In this document: piece by piece, positions 7,941 through 16,305 of the stretch
Layout: each line of letters begins with the position of its first letter
Position numbering within the stretch: position 1 is the first letter of the stretch
Source: UBA9732 sp963606545
GTDB taxonomy: Bacteria; Spirochaetota; Spirochaetia; Sphaerochaetales; Sphaerochaetaceae
Direction: 5' to 3'
NCBI GenBank assembly: GCA_963606545.1
Contig: CAVCYP010000021.1
Span: 1-28,904, forward strand
Length of the DNA: 28,904 nt
Notes under the pieces: generated by a model
Told to the model about the DNA's origin: nothing
The model's input: only the letters and a program-made list of their open reading frames with translations
Database searches by the model: none
Translations under genes and position numbers: made by a program

Positions 7941-9287
7941 TTACTTACCAATGAAGGTGTGCCATGCAGCATTGACATCTGCAGCAGCCTTATCAACTGT
8001 TGTTGAACCAAGACCAATCTCTGCAAGAACAGTGTTGATTACGTTGTAAACAGCTGGATCCAGAACACCGTCGATAACTGGAGTTGCAACCTGAATTCTG
8101 TTGTACCAGTCAGCTCTCTTTGCTACGAGTGGCTCCAAGTTGTTGTCAACACAGAACTGTGCAACATCAATTGTTGTGAGGGATGGGAATGCAGCACCAG
8201 TTGAAAGTCTCCAAGACTGAGCATAGTCGCCTTCAAGATACTTAACCAAGGTCCATGCAGCTTCAAGCTTTGCAGGATCTGCTGCTGTATCAGCTGAGAT
8301 TGCCCAACCGGTTCCAACAACTGCTGAGTTAGACTCGTGTACAACTTCGCCGTCGAGTGCTGGGAAATTGATGAGCTCAATGTCTGTTTCCTGTGCTGCT
8401 GGTGAGAACAAAGCTTCGCCAGTTGATGCATCTGTCTGGAAGGATGCACATGCCCAGTCACCGTCAATGTAGAAAGCGCTCTTTCCAGCTGCAAAGTCTG
8501 CACGACCTGAGCCATAGGAAATGCTAAGAGTATTTCTGTTGATAACACCATCTTTGTAGAGGTTATCAAGAGCTGTGAGAGCCTGCTTGAACCAATCGTC
8601 CTCAAAGTCCCATTCGCCAGCAGCAAGCTTGTCATACCAGTTAGCTCCGCCAAATCTTCCAGCAAGGAGAGAGAAAAGACAGCTCTGCATTACCCAACCA
8701 TCCTGGCAGTCCATTGTGATTACTTCAATTCCCTTTGCATTGAGAACTGGAACCATTGCAACAAGGTCTGCGTAGGTCTTTGGAATTTCAAGTCCGTTCT
8801 CTCTGAGAACCTTTGTGTTAACAAACATCATGGATGTTGCTGTAATTCCGTTTGGAAGCTCGCCAATGTAGCCTTCCTTGCCAGCCTGGTCAGCAAGTGC
8901 TGTTGCGCTGTAAGAATCAAGAAGTCCGTCTCTCGCAAGAAGGTCCTTAAGGTTGTAAAGATAATCACCAGTATGGAGAGTTGTTGATCTTCCGCTTGGC
9001 CATGCATACATGACATCTGGGAGGTTGCCCTGTGCTGCGTAGGCTTCTACCTTCTGGTGGAATGGCTCGTTGAAGAGGTCTTCTCTGATAAGCTCAATTT
9101 CTGGATGAAGCTCTTCAAAGTGGTTCCAAATTACCTCAATCTCATTAGCGCTGTTTGGCTCTGACATATCAATGTAGTTAAGAACTCTAATCTGAACCTT
9201 GTCAGATGCTGCTTCCTGTGCTGCCTGTGCAAAAACAGTTGTCATTGCCATAAGGACAACAAGAACAAGAACAAATGCTTTTTTCAT
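7941..9287 (-). CDS. ABC sugar transporter, periplasmic substrate-binding protein (family 1)
   Basis: A 448-residue extracellular solute-binding protein of the CUT1/MalE-like type. It has a type I signal peptide (MKKAFVLVLVVLMAMTTVFA, cleavage probably after residue 20) and no lipobox cysteine, so the mature protein is free in the periplasm. Typical features are IEVIWNHFEELHPEIELI near the mature start and a central GKSAFYIDGDWA segment. Codon choice is uniform, suggesting high expression. It has its own strong promoter (9335-9363) with a likely ROK operator over the start site, although it also lies downstream of the two permeases on the same strand. Inferred cargo is a beta-linked oligosaccharide, given the GH20, GH2, GH1 and GH94 neighbours. 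Confidence 0.92.
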   Translation of the reverse strand: MKKAFVLVLVVLMAMTTVFAQAAQEAASDKVQIRVLNYIDMSEPNSANEIEVIWNHFEELHPEIELIREDLFNEPFHQKVEAYAAQGNLPDVMYAWPSGRSTTLHTGDYLYNLKDLLARDGLLDSYSATALADQAGKEGYIGELPNGITATSMMFVNTKVLRENGLEIPKTYADLVAMVPVLNAKGIEVITMDCQDGWVMQSCLFSLLAGRFGGANWYDKLAAGEWDFEDDWFKQALTALDNLYKDGVINRNTLSISYGSGRADFAAGKSAFYIDGDWACASFQTDASTGEALFSPAAQETDIELINFPALDGEVVHESNSAVVGTGWAISADTAADPAKLEAAWTLVKYLEGDYAQSWRLSTGAAFPSLTTIDVAQFCVDNNLEPLVAKRADWYNRIQVATPVIDGVLDPAVYNVINTVLAEIGLGSTTVDKAAADVNAAWHTFIGK

Positions 9288-9309
9288 AATAGTTTTTTCT
9301 CCTTTTTAG

Positions 9310-9330
9310 TTTGTTCATTGCTTGAACTAA
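9310..9330 (-). promoter_or_regulatory. Candidate ROK operator at the binding-protein promoter
   Basis: TTTGTT (9310-9315) and AACTAA (9325-9330) flank a 9-base spacer. The same half-sites with the same spacing occur in the ROK/GH1 intergenic region (TTTGTT-N9-AACAAA). It covers roughly +1 to +19 of the predicted transcript, a position expected for repression. ROK binding is inferred. Confidence 0.6.
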
Positions 9331-9334
9331 TTAT

Positions 9335-9363
9335 ATTTTAAACCCCCAACTTATAGAAGTCAA
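9335..9363 (-). promoter_or_regulatory. Strong sigma70 promoter of the sugar-binding protein gene
   Basis: On the minus strand TTGACT (9358-9363) and TAAAAT (9335-9340) are separated by exactly 17 bases, close to consensus. The predicted start site is near 9328, giving a leader of about 40 nt with AAGGAG before the ATG at 9287. This makes the binding protein, GH20 and GH2 transcribable independently of the permeases. Confidence 0.8.
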
Positions 9364-9425
9364 GGAAAACTTTTTCTTTTTTTCTGCAGTGTTTTTTAGG
9401 GCTTTTTAGGCCTTCAGACCTTGGC

Positions 9426-10277
9426 TCAACCTTTAACTGCGCCAGCAGAAACTCCCTTTGTAATTTCTTTACGGAAAACAAGATAGAAAACGAGCATTGG
9501 AATAAGTCCAATCATTAGAGAGGCAAAAAGTTTACCATAGTCTGTTGAAAGGCTTCCTGCAAAACTCTGAATTCCAACTGGAAGGCTCTTATTCTCCTTA
9601 CTGGAAGTAAGCATGTTGATAAGCATGAATTCGTTCCAAGTTCCAGAAATCTGAAGAATGGCAATTGTAGTTCCAACAGGGGCTGCCATTGGTGCAATAA
9701 TTGAGATAAAACACTTCCAATAAGAAGCACCATCAAGTCTAGCCGATTCTACCAAAGCTCCCGGAATACTCTTCATATACTCCGTTGCAAGATAGACTGC
9801 CATTGGAAGACCAATACCAATGTAAGGGATAAGAACACCAAGCTTAGTATCATAAAGTCCAACCTGATTTATTACAATGAAAAGCGGAATCATGATACTT
9901 TGAAGCGTCATGAGAATTCCAATAACGTAGGAACCGTAGATGCCCTTGGTAGCTTTGTTTGGAATCTTTGAGAAGGCAAAACCACTCATAAAACTAAGAA
10001 TTAGAATAGCAACCGTGGTACAGGCGGTGTAAATGATGCTGTTAACAATGTAAATTCCAAAGTTTCCACGTTTCCAAGCCTGAATGTAGTTTTGATAGAA
10101 CCAACGTTTAGGAAGTCCAAGGTGGTTCATCTGATAATCTTGTGAGGTCTTGAAGGAACTTATTGCAAGCCAAATAAGAGGGGTAATTGCAAGTAAAGCA
10201 AACAGGACGAGTATGATGTAAGTTATGACCATACCTACTTTTCTTTTGGAAGAACTATCGTCTTTTATGTAACTCAT
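9426..10277 (-). CDS. CUT1 ABC sugar permease, MalG type
   Basis: A 283-residue inner-membrane permease with six predicted membrane segments and the cytoplasmic EAA loop ESARLDGAS near residue 177 followed by a proline-containing helix, the site that docks the ATPase. The N-terminal segment before the first membrane helix is short and charged, as in MalG homologues. Its ATG overlaps the stop of the upstream permease (ATGA at 10274-10277) and GGAGG lies 6 bases before it, so the two permeases are coupled and form the heterodimeric channel. No ATP-binding subunit is encoded in the window, so a shared MsmK-type ATPase elsewhere in the genome is likely. Confidence 0.93.
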   Translation of the reverse strand: MSYIKDDSSSKRKVGMVITYIILVLFALLAITPLIWLAISSFKTSQDYQMNHLGLPKRWFYQNYIQAWKRGNFGIYIVNSIIYTACTTVAILILSFMSGFAFSKIPNKATKGIYGSYVIGILMTLQSIMIPLFIVINQVGLYDTKLGVLIPYIGIGLPMAVYLATEYMKSIPGALVESARLDGASYWKCFISIIAPMAAPVGTTIAILQISGTWNEFMLINMLTSSKENKSLPVGIQSFAGSLSTDYGKLFASLMIGLIPMLVFYLVFRKEITKGVSAGAVKG

Positions 10278-11200
10278 TCCTTACCTCCAAATTTCTTCTC
10301 AGCCACTTTTGTAAGTCCAATCATAGCAAAGCTTATGATGCACATTACAATGGATATTGCGTTGGCCAAAGGATAGTTTGGTGCGCCACTGAAGGCGGTA
10401 TCGTACATGTAGATGGACAATACATAGGTCTGCTTTGCAGGACCACCTCCTGTCATAACATAAATGAGGTCAAAACTCTTTAAGGAGCCTGAAATTGCAA
10501 GAATTGCACTGGTAACTATGACACCAGATAGAGCTGGCAAAATGATGTATCTAAGCGCTTGAAATTCTGTGGCGCCATCTATCTTTGCTGCTTCTATGAT
10601 AGAGGTGTCAATCTTCTGTAGGTTTGCAAGGAAAATGATTAAGTACGTTCCAGTGTACATCCAAAGAATTACCAGAAGCACCGGTAGCATTGGATTTGAA
10701 CTGTTTTGAGCCACGTAATCTGGCTTGAACATTCTTATAATATCCGGAAGTACGCCATTTGGAGCGGTGATAGCTTTCCATAATCGGCCTATAACTACTG
10801 TGGAGATGACACAGGGCAAGTAGATGACGGTCTGGAAGAAGTCTTTGCCTTTAATCATTCCGCGGAAAATAAGGTAGGCCATGAAAAATCCAAGTGGGAT
10901 CTGGCCAAAAACAGACACAAAGACAATCCACAGGTTGTTTTTCAGGGCAATCCAGAAGTATTTGTCTGCAAACATTTGCTTGTAGTACTGAAGTCCAACA
11001 AAGGAAAGAGCCTTTTTCTTTGGTCCAAACAGAGGGCCCCCTTTGTAGTTTGTAAGGCTAAGATACACTGCAAAGATTGTTGGAAACGCCATTACAAACA
11101 AATAAATTGCAAATGCAGGTAATACAAAAAGCCAATAGGCTCTTCGCTCTTCAGCATGAGTGGTGATTCCCCTGCCTCCAAGTCCTAGAATTTTTCCCAT
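10274..11200 (-). CDS. CUT1 ABC sugar permease, MalF type
   Basis: A 308-residue membrane protein with six predicted membrane segments and the EAA loop EAAKIDGATEFQALRYIILP near residue 203. The N-terminal EERRAYWLFVLPAFAIYLFVMAFP is typical of the MalF/UgpA half of CUT1 transporters. A strong AGGAGGGTGA ribosome site precedes the ATG. It begins 19 bases after the ROK repressor gene, so repressor and permeases are one transcription unit, and it partners the next gene. Confidence 0.93.
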   Translation of the reverse strand: MGKILGLGGRGITTHAEERRAYWLFVLPAFAIYLFVMAFPTIFAVYLSLTNYKGGPLFGPKKKALSFVGLQYYKQMFADKYFWIALKNNLWIVFVSVFGQIPLGFFMAYLIFRGMIKGKDFFQTVIYLPCVISTVVIGRLWKAITAPNGVLPDIIRMFKPDYVAQNSSNPMLPVLLVILWMYTGTYLIIFLANLQKIDTSIIEAAKIDGATEFQALRYIILPALSGVIVTSAILAISGSLKSFDLIYVMTGGGPAKQTYVLSIYMYDTAFSGAPNYPLANAISIVMCIISFAMIGLTKVAEKKFGGKE

Positions 11201-11219
11201 ATGTCACCCTCCTTTGGTC

Positions 11220-12386
11220 TTATTCCCCTCTTTGTTCCTTTGACAAAGTTATAATTTTCTCCCAAGTTAATCTTTCACTGGTAGCTGAATCTTTTAAATC
11301 TGGAACACTGAAAAGGTTGTGCAGGCACATCATGGCAGCGCCGCTTGCACATACGCACTCGTCATTAGAATCAAACAGTACCTCACAGTGATATTTGTCT
11401 ACCAAATTGTTGAACTCTGGAACCCTTCTAGTGAGCACATCTAGTACAAAATCTTTGTTCTCAAAAGGGTTTCCATGGAAGACAACCTTATCAAAATCCA
11501 TGATAGACAAAACTGGAATAAAAGATCTAAAAGTGTCCTCAATCCAGAGTTCCAAGCATTTTTTATCGTCAACAGTGCTTCTTAGGACATCAATTGGAAG
11601 TCCGCTCTGATTGTTCATGCCATCTTTCCAAGAGATGGATTTGAACTCACCAGCGGCATTGTGGCTACCTCTAAAAACCTTACCTTCTATTACAAGGCCA
11701 AAACCTGCTCCAATTCCAATGATGTTTGGATAGGTCTTAGATTCTTCATGAAAATCGGCTACTACTGAGAGCGCGTTGCGCCAAGCGTTGTTGCGTAGGA
11801 TGTCAAGCCAAGCGGTGGCGTTGGCATCGTTCTCTACGTAAATAGGACAGGGGCAATCTTTGACTACGTTGCGGACATCCACGTTGGAGACGCCAAACGG
11901 ATAAGAGGTGACAATCTTAGAGCAGGCGGCATCAACAATTCCAGGAACGGCAAAACAGACAGACAAGACTGGGATTGAAATCTTCTTGTGAGCTTCAAAC
12001 GCCCTATCAAGGGCCTTGCACATCATTTCTTGAATTGGGATTACTCCAAAGCTTCCCGTTTCACGCCAGAGCTCGGTTCCGTCCAGAGAAAGAATGACGG
12101 CTCTGTAGTGAGACGGCTGAACGTCAAAACCAAAAACGCAACCAAAGTTAGGGTTAATGGAAAGCTCTACTGCTTTACGTCCTCCCTGTTGAGTGGAAGC
12201 AAGGCGCTTGCCTTCCCTTATTATTCCAGCTTCTATGAGATAAGAAGAAATATTGGTCACAGTTGAGCGGTACAGCCCAAGTTCACGGGCAACGTCAGCC
12301 CTAGATATGCTTTTCTTTTGCCATATGAGTCTTGCTACAAGTGAGGTGTTGGCATTCTTCTGAAAAACGTTATTATCTATAGGCAT
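11220..12386 (-). CDS. ROK family transcriptional repressor
   Basis: A 388-residue protein with an N-terminal winged helix-turn-helix (about residues 12-55: ISRADVARELGLYRSTVTNISSYLIEAG) fused to a ROK sugar-binding domain (VENDANATAW; IGIGAGFGLVIEGKVFRG; AAGEFKSISW). This is the NagC/Mlc/XylR architecture: a DNA-binding repressor released by a sugar. The usual ROK zinc motif (CXCGXXGCXE) is not visible, and the ATP-binding DIGGT segment is replaced by DVQPSHY, so it is a regulator, not a kinase. GGAG lies 8 bases before the ATG. It heads the permease operon, is divergent from the GH1/GH94 genes, and probably represses both from the inverted repeat at 12410-12436. Confidence 0.92.
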   Translation of the reverse strand: MPIDNNVFQKNANTSLVARLIWQKKSISRADVARELGLYRSTVTNISSYLIEAGIIREGKRLASTQQGGRKAVELSINPNFGCVFGFDVQPSHYRAVILSLDGTELWRETGSFGVIPIQEMMCKALDRAFEAHKKISIPVLSVCFAVPGIVDAACSKIVTSYPFGVSNVDVRNVVKDCPCPIYVENDANATAWLDILRNNAWRNALSVVADFHEESKTYPNIIGIGAGFGLVIEGKVFRGSHNAAGEFKSISWKDGMNNQSGLPIDVLRSTVDDKKCLELWIEDTFRSFIPVLSIMDFDKVVFHGNPFENKDFVLDVLTRRVPEFNNLVDKYHCEVLFDSNDECVCASGAAMMCLHNLFSVPDLKDSATSERLTWEKIITLSKEQRGE

Positions 12387-12409
12387 TTAAATCTCCAAAA
12401 AATTTTTTA

Positions 12410-12436
12410 AAGTTTGTTTGCACAGTGAACAAACTT
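12410..12436. promoter_or_regulatory. Candidate ROK operator between divergent units
   Basis: A perfect inverted repeat: AAGTTTGTT (12410-12418), 9-base spacer, AACAAACTT (12428-12436). The arms resemble the AGTTTGTT...AACAAACT arms I recall for Firmicute XylR (a ROK protein) operators, though the spacer here is longer. It overlaps the -35 and spacer of the plus-strand promoter (TTGCAC 12418-12423, TATCAT 12441-12446, 17 bases apart) and a weaker minus promoter (TTGTTC-N17-TAAAAA), so one bound repressor could shut both directions. Confidence 0.7.
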
Positions 12437-12446
12437 AGGTTATCAT
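12418..12446 (+). promoter_or_regulatory. Sigma70 promoter of the GH1-GH94 operon
   Basis: TTGCAC (12418-12423), 17-base spacer, TATCAT (12441-12446). The start site would be near 12453. The leader then contains a small hairpin (AAGCCG 12456-12461 with CGGCTT 12476-12481, loop of 14) and GGGAGG before the ATG at 12511. The promoter overlaps the right half of the inverted repeat described for ROK binding. Confidence 0.65.
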
Positions 12447-12510
12447 TGGATTGTGAAGCCGTCAATGATTTTTTTCGGCTTATCTAAGAAACTTTTAAGG
12501 GAGGGTTTCC

Positions 12511-13860
12511 ATGTTCAACAGACCAGATTTGCCAAAGGACTTCATTTTTGGAACGGCTACAGCCAGCTATCAAGTAGAAGGGGCAGGGAGCGAAGATGGA
12601 AGAACATCCTGCATTTGGGATGACTTTGCAAAGATTCCCGGCGCAGTATATATGCAACAGGACGGTAGCGTAGCGGCAGACCAATATCATAGATATAAAG
12701 AAGACATTGAACTCATGGCCGGTTTAGGCTTCAAATATTATAGATTCTCCGTCTCTTGGAGTAGAATTCTCCCAAATGGTGGCAATTTTGTAAATCCAAA
12801 GGGGGTTGCCTACTACAAAAACCTCTGCCAAGAACTTCACCAGCACGGCATGAAAGCCTGTTGCACCATCTATCACTGGGATCTCCCAAGCGAGATTCAG
12901 GCAGAAGGTGGCTGGAACGCAAGAAGCACCGCCTACAAACTTGCCTATCTTGCAAAGGTCCTATACCAAGAACTTGGCGACCTTGTTGATATGTGGATAA
13001 CCATCAACGAGGCCATGTGCGTGACCTACCTTGGCTATCTTGTAGGCGAACACGCACCTGGAATCAAAGATGAAAAACAGTTCATAAATTCAGTGCATCA
13101 CATAAACCTAGCCCACGGCCTCATGGTTGCCGAATACCGCAAAACCGGCCTCAAAGCCCCAATTGGCATAACCCACAACCTTGAGACCCCCCGCCCTGCC
13201 AGCTCAAATCCAAAGGATGCACTTGCCGTCTCCCATCACATAGACATAAAAAGCGGTCTCTACATGGGCCCACTTTTCAAGAAAGCCTACCCTTCCTACG
13301 TTGTAGACGAACTTGGCTGGAACTTCCCAATTGAAAAGGACGACATGGACCTAATCTCCCAGAAAATCGATTTTCTTGGCATCAACTACTACAACGAGGC
13401 AGCCATCCAGTGGTCTGACACCGCAAGGTTCAACGAGCAGTACGCCCCATGCTGGCAGGAGCACACAAGCGGCATCCACTGGCCCATCACGCCCCACGGC
13501 CTGCTCAGACTTCTCAAATGGACCAACTCCTACACCGGCGGCACCGTCCCCATCTACATCACAGAAAACGGAGCTGCCTGCAACGACCTCCTAGAGCCCG
13601 ATGCCCAAGGAAACCCTCGCATACATGACACCCAACGTATCCAATATCTTGCAGACCATCTAGAAATGTGCGCTCAAGCAATAAAAGAAGGCGTTCCACT
13701 TAAAGGTTATTTCTGCTGGAGCTTCATAGACAACTATGAATGGACCTACGGCTACACCATGAGATTTGGTATTGTTTACTGCGATTACAAGACTCAAAAA
13801 AGAATTCCAAAGGACAGCGCCTACTACCTTCGCGATGTCATATCTGGCTATGGTGACTAA
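12511..13860 (+). CDS. GH1 family beta-glucosidase, cytoplasmic
   Basis: A 449-residue family 1 enzyme, normal length, with the N-terminal signature FIFGTATASYQVEGA, the acid/base glutamate E167 and the nucleophile E352 in YITENG. The acid/base motif reads TINEA instead of the usual T(F/L)NEP; the glutamate itself is kept. The late CWSFIDNYEWTYGYTMRFGI segment is typical of beta-glucosidases and not of 6-phospho-beta-glucosidases, which fits ABC import (unphosphorylated sugar) rather than PTS uptake. No signal peptide. A strong GGGAGG ribosome site precedes the ATG. First gene of a two-gene unit with cellobiose phosphorylase, divergent from the ROK repressor and probably controlled by it. Confidence 0.93.
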   Translation: MFNRPDLPKDFIFGTATASYQVEGAGSEDGRTSCIWDDFAKIPGAVYMQQDGSVAADQYHRYKEDIELMAGLGFKYYRFSVSWSRILPNGGNFVNPKGVAYYKNLCQELHQHGMKACCTIYHWDLPSEIQAEGGWNARSTAYKLAYLAKVLYQELGDLVDMWITINEAMCVTYLGYLVGEHAPGIKDEKQFINSVHHINLAHGLMVAEYRKTGLKAPIGITHNLETPRPASSNPKDALAVSHHIDIKSGLYMGPLFKKAYPSYVVDELGWNFPIEKDDMDLISQKIDFLGINYYNEAAIQWSDTARFNEQYAPCWQEHTSGIHWPITPHGLLRLLKWTNSYTGGTVPIYITENGAACNDLLEPDAQGNPRIHDTQRIQYLADHLEMCAQAIKEGVPLKGYFCWSFIDNYEWTYGYTMRFGIVYCDYKTQKRIPKDSAYYLRDVISGYGD

Positions 13861-13878
13861 AAAAATTGGAGTGATAGT

Positions 13879-16305
13879 ATGAAATACGGACATTATGACG
13901 ATAAAAAAAGAGAATATGTAATTGAAACCCCCAAGACCCCTCTTCCTTGGATAAACTACCTTGGAAGTCAGGATTTCTTTGCCCTTATCTCCAACACAGC
14001 CGGAGGCTACTCCTTTTACAAGGATGCAAGACTTAGACGTCTAACCCGCTACCGCTACAACAACAATCCTTTGGATCAGGAAGGCTTTAGATTGTACATA
14101 AAAGATGGCTCTACCGTGTGGAATCCCTCTTGGCAACCAGTACAGACTCCACTTGATTTTTACCAGTGCCGTCACGGCATGGGCTACAGTATTTTTAAGG
14201 GGAAAAAGAATGAGGTTGAAGCCGTTCAGACAATGTTTGTCCCAATTAATGACAACGCCCTGCTCTATCATGTAAAGCTTAAGAATCTTTCCTCCGAGTG
14301 CAAAAATCTCCAGCTTTTCAGCTTTGTGGAATTCTGTCTATGGGATGCTAATGATGACAGCACAAACTTCCAGCGCAACTACAGCATTGGTGAGGTGGAG
14401 GTTGACGGCTCTGCCATCTACCACAAGACTGAATATAGAGAAAGAAGGGACCACTATGCCGTATTCTGGTGCAACCGTGAAGTTAACGGCTTTGACACAG
14501 ACCTGGATATTTTCAACGGCCCTTATGGTAGCGCTTCTAAACCGTCTGCTGTTTTGGAAGGCTCTTGTCACAACTCTATAGCCCATGGCTGGAGGCCCTG
14601 TGGTGCCCATCAAATCAATGTCAGTCTCAAACCTGGTGAAGAATTTACAGTAATCTTTGGACTTGGCTATATTGAAAACAAAGAAGATGAAAAATGGGAA
14701 GCCCTTGGCATTATCAACAAAAAGAAAGCCAAGCAAATGATGGCCTCATATGCTACTGATGAGCAAATTTCAGCAAAGTTTGAAGAATTAGGCCATTATT
14801 GGGATAATTTGTTAGGAAACTTCCACCTTGAAAGCAAAGATGAAAAGCTCAACAGGATGGTCAATATTTGGAACCAGTACCAGTGCATGGTTACCTTCAA
14901 CATGAGCCGTAGTGCTTCCTATTTTGAAAGTGGTATGGGTCGTGGAATGGGCTTTAGAGACTCCTGTCAGGACCTTCTTGGCTTTGTCCATATGATTCCA
15001 GACAGAGCAAAGCAAAGAATCCTTGATATAGCTGCAACCCAATTTGAAGACGGCTCTGCCTACCACCAGTATCAGCCCCTTACAAAGCGTGGAAATCTTG
15101 CTGTTGGCAGTGGTTTTAATGATGACCCACTATGGCTCATTGCTGGAACCGATGCCTATATCCGTGAAACTGGAGATTATTCAATTCTTGATGAAATTGT
15201 TCCCTTTGACAACAACCAAAGTTTAGCTCAGCCTCTAATGGAACATCTTAGAAGAAGCTTCAACTACACTGTCACACATCTTGGACCTCACATGCTTCCT
15301 CTCATTGGAAGAGCGGACTGGAATGACTGTCTTAACCTCAACTGCTTCTCTGCGCACCCCGGCGAGAGCTTTCAAACAACAGGTCCAAGTGAAGGCCCTG
15401 TAGCTGAAAGCATTTTCATAGCTGGAATGTTTGTAAAATATGGAAAAGCTTATGCTGAAATCTGCAAACGGCTTGGCCTTGAAGATGAGGCTAAAACCTG
15501 TGAACAGCATATTTCTAAGATGGAAAAAGCCGTTCTTGAAAATGGCTGGGATGGTAAATGGTTCTTAAGGGCCTATGATGCCTTCTCAAAACCAGTTGGA
15601 AGTCATGCGAATGAAGAAGCTCAAATTTTCATTGAACCTCAAGGCATGTGTGTCATGGCAGGAATTGGAAAAACCACCGGCCAAGCTGATTTGGCTATGC
15701 AAAGCGTTCATGAAAGGCTTGAAACCAAATATGGCGTAAAGCTCAACGATCCTCCTTTTGTTCGCTATCATCTTGAACTTGGAGAAATTTCAAGTTATCC
15801 ACCTGGAGTTAAGGAAAATGCTGGCATTTTCTGTCACAACAACCCTTGGATTACCTGTGCAGAAGCCACTTTGGGCCATGGAAACGAAGCCTGGGAGCTG
15901 TATAAGAAGATTTGCCCTGCCTATCTTGAAGATATTTCTGAAATTCACAGAACAGAACCCTATGTCTACTCTCAGATGATTGCAGGCATTGACTCCCCTA
16001 GATTTGGAGAGGCTAAAAACAGCTGGCTCACGGGGACATCGGCTTGGACCTTCCTTTCTATAAGCCAGGCTATCTTGGGAATCAAACCAGACTACGAGGG
16101 GCTTAGAGTTGAGCCGTGTCTGCCGGACTGCCTTGACAGTTACGTGGTGCATAGGCGCTTCAGAGGAGCCCTGCTGGATATTGAAGTTCACAAAGCAGAT
16201 GCAGATCACAAGAACGGCCTTATTGTGGACGGCAAACCAATTGAAGGCAGCGTGGTGAGAGTTACGCCACACTCAAAGAACCTCAAGGTTGAGGCTTATA
16301 TTTAG
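13879..16305 (+). CDS. GH94 cellobiose phosphorylase
   Basis: An 808-residue family 94 enzyme that splits cellobiose with phosphate to glucose-1-phosphate and glucose, saving ATP. The N-terminus (TPLPWINYLGS, ISNTAGGYSFYKDARLRRLT, RYRYNN) and overall length match clostridial cellobiose phosphorylases closely; the catalytic (alpha/alpha)6 domain contains GRADWNDCLNLN, with the general acid in the DWND stretch (probably D483). GGAG lies 9 bases before the ATG and the gene starts 18 bases after the beta-glucosidase, so they are one operon. A chitobiose or longer cellodextrin preference cannot be excluded because the neighbouring GH20 handles HexNAc, but the N-terminal similarity favours cellobiose. 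Its 3' end overlaps the convergent MATE gene by 23 bases. Confidence 0.93.
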   Translation: MKYGHYDDKKREYVIETPKTPLPWINYLGSQDFFALISNTAGGYSFYKDARLRRLTRYRYNNNPLDQEGFRLYIKDGSTVWNPSWQPVQTPLDFYQCRHGMGYSIFKGKKNEVEAVQTMFVPINDNALLYHVKLKNLSSECKNLQLFSFVEFCLWDANDDSTNFQRNYSIGEVEVDGSAIYHKTEYRERRDHYAVFWCNREVNGFDTDLDIFNGPYGSASKPSAVLEGSCHNSIAHGWRPCGAHQINVSLKPGEEFTVIFGLGYIENKEDEKWEALGIINKKKAKQMMASYATDEQISAKFEELGHYWDNLLGNFHLESKDEKLNRMVNIWNQYQCMVTFNMSRSASYFESGMGRGMGFRDSCQDLLGFVHMIPDRAKQRILDIAATQFEDGSAYHQYQPLTKRGNLAVGSGFNDDPLWLIAGTDAYIRETGDYSILDEIVPFDNNQSLAQPLMEHLRRSFNYTVTHLGPHMLPLIGRADWNDCLNLNCFSAHPGESFQTTGPSEGPVAESIFIAGMFVKYGKAYAEICKRLGLEDEAKTCEQHISKMEKAVLENGWDGKWFLRAYDAFSKPVGSHANEEAQIFIEPQGMCVMAGIGKTTGQADLAMQSVHERLETKYGVKLNDPPFVRYHLELGEISSYPPGVKENAGIFCHNNPWITCAEATLGHGNEAWELYKKICPAYLEDISEIHRTEPYVYSQMIAGIDSPRFGEAKNSWLTGTSAWTFLSISQAILGIKPDYEGLRVEPCLPDCLDSYVVHRRFRGALLDIEVHKADADHKNGLIVDGKPIEGSVVRVTPHSKNLKVEAYI

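Noticed and set aside
8123..8665. 180-codon minus-strand ORF within the sugar-binding protein gene
   Set aside because: Alternate-frame shadow of a gene with strong codon bias; composition rich in Leu, Gln and Ser and no start signal.
15790..16272. 160-codon minus-strand ORF opposite cellobiose phosphorylase
   Set aside because: Lies entirely antisense to a clear GH94 gene and has no domain or RBS.
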